From Gammaproteobacteria bacterium (lineage in GTDB: Bacteria; Pseudomonadota; Gammaproteobacteria; RBG-16-57-12), in NCBI GenBank assembly GCA_022712945.1, contig JAFLJP010000071.1, positions 1 to 36,437 of the forward strand: a stretch of DNA of 36,437 nucleotides. Reading direction: 5' to 3'. Shown here in pieces: positions 33,613 to 36,437 of this stretch. Positions within the stretch are counted from its first letter, which is position 1. Every line of letters begins with the position of its first letter. The position numbers and the translations under genes were made by a program. The notes beneath the pieces were generated by a model that saw only the letters and a program-made list of their open reading frames with translations, was not told the DNA's origin and ran no database searches.

Positions 33613-34304
33613 TTTGATACCTCCAGATTTAGACCTTGTTGTAATGAGTATTTTGAGCGTTCAATATCTTTGATGCTCATTGATGTGTTGTTTTGTGCGC
33701 TCCATATAAATGACGGTACTAAGAACTCTTCCCATACGCTCATTTGGTGCGGAGATACCCAGTAGAAATCTATTGAACGTGTGCCTTCAAAAGAACTTAG
33801 CGCTTGATTGATATTGCCTTTCACGGGCGGCATTTGTGGCAATGTGATAGAGGTGGTCTTGTCGCAAGGGCGCTTTGTGTCAATCAGCGAGGAAAACACG
33901 ATCACATGAGCTTTGGTAAAGCCTTGGCGTTTAAGCGCACGCATATTGCTGGCTAACTCATTAAACGCGCCGGGTAAGTTATTGCAATTATCTGGCACGG
34001 ACTTAATGCTGTTTACCAAAGCAAGTGCGCGCACTGGTTTACGCTTTAAATCACTTGGGCTTCCCGACCAAACCGTGCGACCAATGGAGGTACTAATCAC
34101 ATCGATATGTGCGTGTGAAAACTCACGCTTGCGGGTAAGTTTTCTTAGCTGGGATAGCATATGCATCTTGTAACGATCTGCTTCATTTGGCTCGATCAAC
34201 ACACCACTATCATCCATGATGATCTGGATAGTGGTTTGAGTGCCTTTGGCTAATACAGTGGATGAAATGCAGAAAGCAAGAATTAGTAATGGTAGAAGTT
34301 TCAT
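33609..34304 (-). CDS. Exported protein with a degenerate VWA-like fold
   Basis: A 231-residue protein with a signal peptide (MKLLPLLILAFCISSTVLA). The mature start TTIQIIMDDSGVLIEP resembles the first strand and metal loop of a VWA domain, but DDSGV lacks the last Ser of DxSxS. KAHVIVFSSLIDTKRPC and SIDFYWVSPHQMS look like later strands of the same fold, and two Cys (in NCNN and RPCDK) might bridge. It overlaps its neighbours by ATGA on both sides. I infer a partner of the complete VWA protein; the family is not recognised. Confidence 0.65.
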   Translation of the reverse strand: MKLLPLLILAFCISSTVLAKGTQTTIQIIMDDSGVLIEPNEADRYKMHMLSQLRKLTRKREFSHAHIDVISTSIGRTVWSGSPSDLKRKPVRALALVNSIKSVPDNCNNLPGAFNELASNMRALKRQGFTKAHVIVFSSLIDTKRPCDKTTSITLPQMPPVKGNINQALSSFEGTRSIDFYWVSPHQMSVWEEFLVPSFIWSAQNNTSMSIKDIERSKYSLQQGLNLEVSK

Positions 34305-34924
34305 GATTGTTCCCCTTTTAAAGCGCGTTTGGTTGAGCGAATGATATGAGCCGTCGCTAAGCCCATAGCCGCGTTGGTGATGATTAGAGCGATGCTCATA
34401 ATCAACATTGGGTAAAAACTAGCTTCATTACCTACTAGACCAGCAATAGGCGAAGGTGCGGTTTCTTCTTCAATTCGCATATACAGCGCGGCGAACTCTG
34501 TGGCGATTACGAAGAGATATAGCAGGGCGAATAGTGCAGTGATGATTACGTGAAGCCCGTTAGAAAAGAAGTTTTTAGTATCATGAAAGATTTCATGATG
34601 ACGTTCTAGCAATTGACCGAACAGAAATACTGGGGTAGCAACGGCGGCAAGCCCTAAAACGCTATTGATTAATGTTCCAACAGAAATGTTGGAAAGGAGA
34701 GGTATGTCGGGCAGGTCCAGCACATCCAGTACAAATAAATCACTTCCTACAGTATTCACAAGGGCGTAGTTACTGGTATGAAGTAGCCAATTCCCACCTT
34801 CCGCTAGAAAGATGAGAAATAGCTTACCGTAAAGCCAGAGCCTATCGCTCGGTTCCAGCGAACTTGGGCTATGCCCACCTCTTGGTGGCTGCCAAGTTTC
34901 GTAGTTTTCGTTATTATCAGGCAT
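34301..34924 (-). CDS. Four-helix membrane protein of the island operon
   Basis: A 207-residue inner-membrane protein. After a polar start (MPDNNENYETWQPPRGGHSP) hydrophobic segments lie at about 30-50, 84-103, 123-145 and 169-192. AAAGGAGG stands 7 bases before the ATG, the strongest ribosome site of the operon. The C-terminus is basic (IRSTKRALKGEQS) and overlaps the next gene by four bases. I do not recognise it; it may hold the exported VWA proteins or the coupling protein at the membrane. Confidence 0.75.
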   Translation of the reverse strand: MPDNNENYETWQPPRGGHSPSSLEPSDRLWLYGKLFLIFLAEGGNWLLHTSNYALVNTVGSDLFVLDVLDLPDIPLLSNISVGTLINSVLGLAAVATPVFLFGQLLERHHEIFHDTKNFFSNGLHVIITALFALLYLFVIATEFAALYMRIEEETAPSPIAGLVGNEASFYPMLIMSIALIITNAAMGLATAHIIRSTKRALKGEQS

Positions 34925-34950
34925 ATAAAGCCTCCTTTAAATTTTTTATT

Positions 34951-35163
34951 TCATGTTCCATCGTTCTTGCCTCCTCTGGCTTTGTTGTTCCCTTTGTGTG
35001 AATTAATGATGTGTAGAATTTGAGTTATAAGCGAAGCTAAATATCCTATAGCCCAAAGACTTTCCTCAGAGCTAATGGCTATTACGATGCCGTAGATCAA
35101 TGAGCAGGTAAGTGCAATGTTGAATAAAGTTGTCAGCACTTTTTTTGGAGCTATTGGTTTCAT
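34951..35163 (-). CDS. Small two-helix membrane protein, first gene of the island operon
   Basis: A 70-residue protein with helices at about 10-29 (TLFNIALTCSLIYGIVIAI) and 36-53 (LWAIGYLASLITQILHII), and basic ends (KPIAPKK; HKGNNKARGGKNDG). It starts the leftward operon, 26 bases before the next gene. Ribosome site weak (GGGAA). Its layout recalls small membrane subunits of transfer systems, but there is no sequence recognition behind that. Confidence 0.6.
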   Translation of the reverse strand: MKPIAPKKVLTTLFNIALTCSLIYGIVIAISSEESLWAIGYLASLITQILHIINSHKGNNKARGGKNDGT

Positions 35164-35233
35164 AACATGTCATTTCCCGATGCGGTTTTTGCCTATTCTC
35201 CTGATCTGGATTTGAAGTGAAATATGCAAAAAA

Positions 35234-35324
35234 TACGGAAACATCCGTAAATCTACGGAAAAACAAGTAGCTCAACTGTAAGTTCATTGTTTTTATTGAC
35301 TTAAAAGATATTTTTCTTTACGGA
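35234..35324. promoter_or_regulatory. Divergent control region with phased TACGGA repeats
   Basis: TACGGA at 35234, its reverse TCCGTA at 35244, TACGGA at 35254 and TACGGA at 35319. The first three begin exactly 10 bases apart, one helical turn. A -35-like TTGACT is at 35296-35301, 17 bases before the fourth copy. The gap separates the leftward operon from the rightward genes, so these are likely operator sites for a regulator that controls both. Confidence 0.55.
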
Positions 35325-35376
35325 TAATTAATTCTTATGGGTAAGAATATTGGGAGTGAAACAAGAAAGGGATGTT

Positions 35377-35685
35377 ATGAGTGATGTACAAAATGAAAAG
35401 CCAAAGATAACTGTAGATGATATAGAAGCAGTAAGACTTAATATAAAAAATGTTGATCCAGCAGTGCGGCATGCATTTACTGAGACCTGTAATATGCAAT
35501 GTTGGGACAGAGGTGAAGTAATCTCTCAGTTGATGGAACAATGGGTAAGAAAAACGTGGCGCTTAGGTAATACTGCTGATGCATTAATCGACGGATATAG
35601 GCTATGGAAGGTTGATCAGCTTAGAGAAGAGGCTGATAGTTCAAATTCTGTAGATAACTCATCAACTGTGCCAGGGAATGAATAG
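35377..35685 (+). CDS. Unknown 102-residue island protein, possible DNA-binding accessory factor
   Basis: The ATG at 35377 has GAAAGG upstream and encodes a helical protein (VDDIEAVRLNIKNVDPAVRH, then REEADSSNSVD) with a low-complexity tail. An earlier start at 35350 lies before the ribosome site. It is the first rightward gene after the divergent control region, a usual place for a regulator or mobilisation accessory protein, and EVISQLMEQWVRKTWRL could be part of a ribbon-helix-helix or HTH. I do not recognise a family. Confidence 0.6.
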   Translation: MSDVQNEKPKITVDDIEAVRLNIKNVDPAVRHAFTETCNMQCWDRGEVISQLMEQWVRKTWRLGNTADALIDGYRLWKVDQLREEADSSNSVDNSSTVPGNE

Positions 35686-35798
35686 TCTAGGCTGAGTTTT
35701 TGTCAATGATGTATCATAATTCTCCTTAATATAGGTAATGATTTATCTGTAGTAAATGCAATCACTACGTTTTATAGGAGCTTTGAGGTGCTCCTTAT

Positions 35799-36362
35799 AT
35801 GAACAAGATGACTAAGCAGAGTAAACTCACGCCTGAAAATGCAGCACTACTGAAAAGAATTGCAGAATATGGAGTGGAGAAGCAAAGACCGTGTCACCCT
35901 AAATCAAAAGACTTTGTGTATTTGTGGGAAGGTAGGGTTTTTCGAAAATTTATTCTTCGGCGAAAAGACTTAAAACAAAAGTTTACGCAGCTTTTTGAAG
36001 GTGAGGGTAACATTAATATTTCGTTTCAGACTTTTAGTGTCTGTTATAGCGGAATGGGACAAAAAAGTACCCAGAATGTCTTTTTTCTTGCCGCAGAGCT
36101 TCATGGTTGTACACCAACAGAATATCTAAGAGAATTTGTTGAATTTTGCATTAACGAAGAAGGTTTTACTCCAAGAGCGTTTAAGGAAGATGATGAGGTT
36201 ATACAAAAGCTTTTAGGGAAAAATAAAGCGCCAGAAAAAACATTTCAGTCATCACTTCAAGATATTGTAACGATTAACAGTGAAATTGATGAAATACGAG
36301 CTATAGTCAAATCTGGTGTATGGGCCATCAAGCAGCATCACGATTCTGTTGTTCTTGTTTGA
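35799..36362 (+). CDS. Unknown 187-residue island protein
   Basis: A soluble, charged protein from ATG 35799 (a second Met codon at 35808 is also possible). The middle, with VYLWEGRVFRKFILRRKDLK and STQNVFFLAAELHGCTPTEY, is mixed alpha/beta, and the C-terminal part is helical (IVTINSEIDEIRAIVKSG). No signal or membrane segment. It follows the 102-residue gene by 113 bases in the same direction. The function and family are not recognised; a replication or mobilisation role would fit its place but is not shown. Confidence 0.6.
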   Translation: MNKMTKQSKLTPENAALLKRIAEYGVEKQRPCHPKSKDFVYLWEGRVFRKFILRRKDLKQKFTQLFEGEGNINISFQTFSVCYSGMGQKSTQNVFFLAAELHGCTPTEYLREFVEFCINEEGFTPRAFKEDDEVIQKLLGKNKAPEKTFQSSLQDIVTINSEIDEIRAIVKSGVWAIKQHHDSVVLV

Positions 36363-36437
36363 TACCATCACTGAATTTCACCCCAGCAATAACATCCGCT
36401 AGCAAGCTATACCCTCGTAATCTGTGCCAGCGTTTTT

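Larger units (their letters stand above)
28866..36437. mobile_element. Integrated island in tRNA-fMet, right end outside the window
   Basis: Starts right after the tRNA CCA. Contents are a large serine recombinase facing the tRNA, a leftward operon with a coupling ATPase and exported proteins, and two rightward unknown genes. Style (tight ATGA overlaps, unrecognised genes) differs from the backbone. No second copy of the tRNA end (GGTTCAAATCCTGTCCCCGC) is found up to the window end. Confidence 0.8.

Noticed and set aside
28866..36437. Right attachment site of the island
   Set aside because: I looked for a second copy of the tRNA 3' end and found none before the window end, so no right boundary is given.

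Overview
The window looks like a chromosomal segment of a gammaproteobacterium. The evidence is the backbone gene order: a DegS-like protease, Nif3-like protein, petABC, sspA-sspB, then DUF4845-rnc-era-recO-pdxJ-acpS and an initiator tRNA. The cytochrome bc1 genes point to a respiring organism. No ribosomal RNA is present, so I do not name a genus.

Region A (1-4900) is accessory DNA that reads as part of a chromosomal integron cassette array. Promoter-poor small genes all point right: a cut flavodoxin-like gene, DUF3024, an ABM-fold protein, a small membrane protein, an SGNH hydrolase, and a TetR regulator with a nitrilase-family hydrolase. They are separated by attC-like imperfect palindromes. 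Two copies of a 114-115 bp element with 16 bp inverted ends sit in it; one truncates a gene and the other splits an attC. No integrase gene is inside the window.

Region B (4900-11512, leftward) is an envelope module. It holds an ABC ATPase, an FtsX/MacB-type permease, a LolA-like periplasmic protein and an outer-membrane barrel candidate as one overlapping operon. Next comes a LytS/AlgZ-type kinase with a LytTR response regulator. The regions upstream of the kinase and of the ABC operon are diverged copies of one another, which suggests shared control.

Region C (11680-15543) carries acetate kinase and phosphoketolase, a short route from sugar phosphates to acetate and ATP. Region D (15626-28731) is mostly housekeeping: tRNA-Glu, a DUF2975/HTH pair, a Rap1a-like secreted protein with a small lipoprotein, a DegS-like protease, Nif3, petABC, sspAB, sfsA, and the rnc-era-recO-pdxJ-acpS cluster. 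Several small dispersed inverted repeats lie in its gaps.

Region E (28866 to the window end) is a mobile island inserted at the 3' end of the initiator tRNA-fMet gene. A large serine recombinase abuts the tRNA, and its last six codons and stop are read from the tRNA itself. Behind it, in one tight leftward operon, are a VirD4/TraG-type coupling ATPase, two exported von Willebrand A-type proteins and two small membrane proteins. Two unrecognised genes run rightward from a shared control region with phased repeats. No relaxase or right end is visible. This island operon is the best candidate here for an undescribed system.
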